Assembly (NCBI GenBank): GCA_023142645.1
Contig: JAGLJE010000066.1
Span: forward strand, 1 to 13,404
Reading direction: 5' to 3'
Origin: Candidatus Altimarinota bacterium
GTDB taxonomy: Bacteria; Patescibacteriota; Gracilibacteria; JAHISY01
Length of the DNA: 13,404 nucleotides
Both the position numbers and the translations under genes were made by a program. The stretch's first letter is position 1. The number at the start of each line of letters is the position of its first letter. Below are positions 12,998-13,404 of this stretch, one piece after another. The notes below the pieces were generated by a model. That model was not told the origin of the DNA. It worked only from the letters and a program-made list of their open reading frames with translations, and ran no database searches.

Positions 12998-13404
12998 GTG
13001 CCTAAAGATAATACCGTTGTCGGTCTCGATATCGGAACTAGCAAAATTCGCACCGTAATCGCGAATGTTGATGAACGAGATATTTCGCCGAATGTGGTGG
13101 GAGCGGGAGTTTCTCCTTCCGCTGGTTTGAGGAAAGGAGCGATTGTTGATGTAAATGAAACGATTTCGTCGATCACGGCTTCGCTTGAGGATGCAGAAAG
13201 AATGAGTGGTGATCCGATTCATCATGCTGTCGTGGCTGTCGGTGGAGCGCATCTCGCGGCGCAAGATTCGAAAGGCGTGATTGCAGTGCCACATGGCGGA
13301 GAGATTTCTCCTGCGGATGTCGAACGCGTGCTCGAAGCAGCGCAAGCGGTCAATATTTCATCGAATCGACAGATTCTCCGTGTAATTCCGCAAAATTACA
13401 TTGT
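12998..13404 (+). CDS. ftsA: Cell division protein FtsA, N-terminal part
   Basis: The first 135 residues of an actin-like ATPase that tethers FtsZ to the membrane. The N-terminus carries the phosphate-1 motif VVGLDIGTSKIRTVIA. It continues with GAIVDVNETISSI, a typical FtsA segment, then HHAVVAVGGAHLAAQDSKGVIAV (the SHS2/1C-type insert characteristic of FtsA) and DVERVLEAAQAV...RQILRVIPQNYIV. The gene runs off the right edge within the last codon. GTG 12998 is chosen because it gives the usual short lead-in (MPKDNTV) before the actin fold and has TAAAAT 11 nt upstream. ftsZ would be expected downstream. Confidence 0.93.
   Translation, partial: MPKDNTVVGLDIGTSKIRTVIANVDERDISPNVVGAGVSPSAGLRKGAIVDVNETISSITASLEDAERMSGDPIHHAVVAVGGAHLAAQDSKGVIAVPHGGEISPADVERVLEAAQAVNISSNRQILRVIPQNYI

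Overview
This window looks like chromosomal DNA of an uncultured bacterium of the Candidate Phyla Radiation (Patescibacteria), possibly near the Peregrinibacteria. That placement is inference. It rests on a threonyl-tRNA synthetase with no N-terminal TGS domain, a TrbC/VirB2-like two-helix pilin-type protein, an SLH-domain surface protein with a Cys-rich 'nGtG...W..C' module, many GTG starts, and an almost complete lack of Shine-Dalgarno sequences. TGA acts as a normal stop (hisF, hisE, the BI-1 gene), so the recoded UGA=Gly table of Gracilibacteria/Absconditabacteria does not apply.

Layout. 1-1542 (-): thrS, running off the left edge. 1647-1988 (+): small two-helix membrane protein, divergent from thrS. 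2072-4255 (+): secreted SLH-anchored surface protein. 4256-7014: accessory stretch with a 127-aa membrane protein, a 241-aa orphan protein, a 54-aa DUF5678-like protein directly followed by a retropepsin-like aspartic protease, and several families of intergenic repeats, inverted repeats and GC-rich hairpin elements. 7055-8927 (-): a chorismate mutase-anthranilate synthase I fusion (AroQ-TrpE) preceded by a 74-aa hypothetical. 9002-10627 (+): hisF, hisI and a divergent hisE-like gene. 10618-11571 (-): prs (PRPP synthetase), overlapping hisE tail to tail. 11661-12050 (-): pilin-like protein with a clear terminator. 12118-12816 (-): Bax-inhibitor-1 family membrane protein. 12998-end (+): start of ftsA.

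Metabolic logic. Prs makes PRPP, the substrate of HisG (and TrpD). HisI, HisE and HisF carry out successive steps of histidine synthesis (HisE and HisI the second and third, HisF the cyclase step). The AroQ-TrpE fusion acts at the chorismate branch point to phenylalanine/tyrosine and tryptophan. Such amino-acid capacity is uncommon in CPR-like genomes.

The most striking window-wide signal is regulatory. A sigma70-type -10 box, mostly TAAAAT, lies exactly 6 nt before the start codon of thrS, the 113-aa gene, trpE, hisF and hisI, and 7-11 nt before five other starts. Several also have a -35 box at 16-17 bp. This predicts widespread leaderless mRNAs, and it corrects two start codons that a plain ORF search would misplace.
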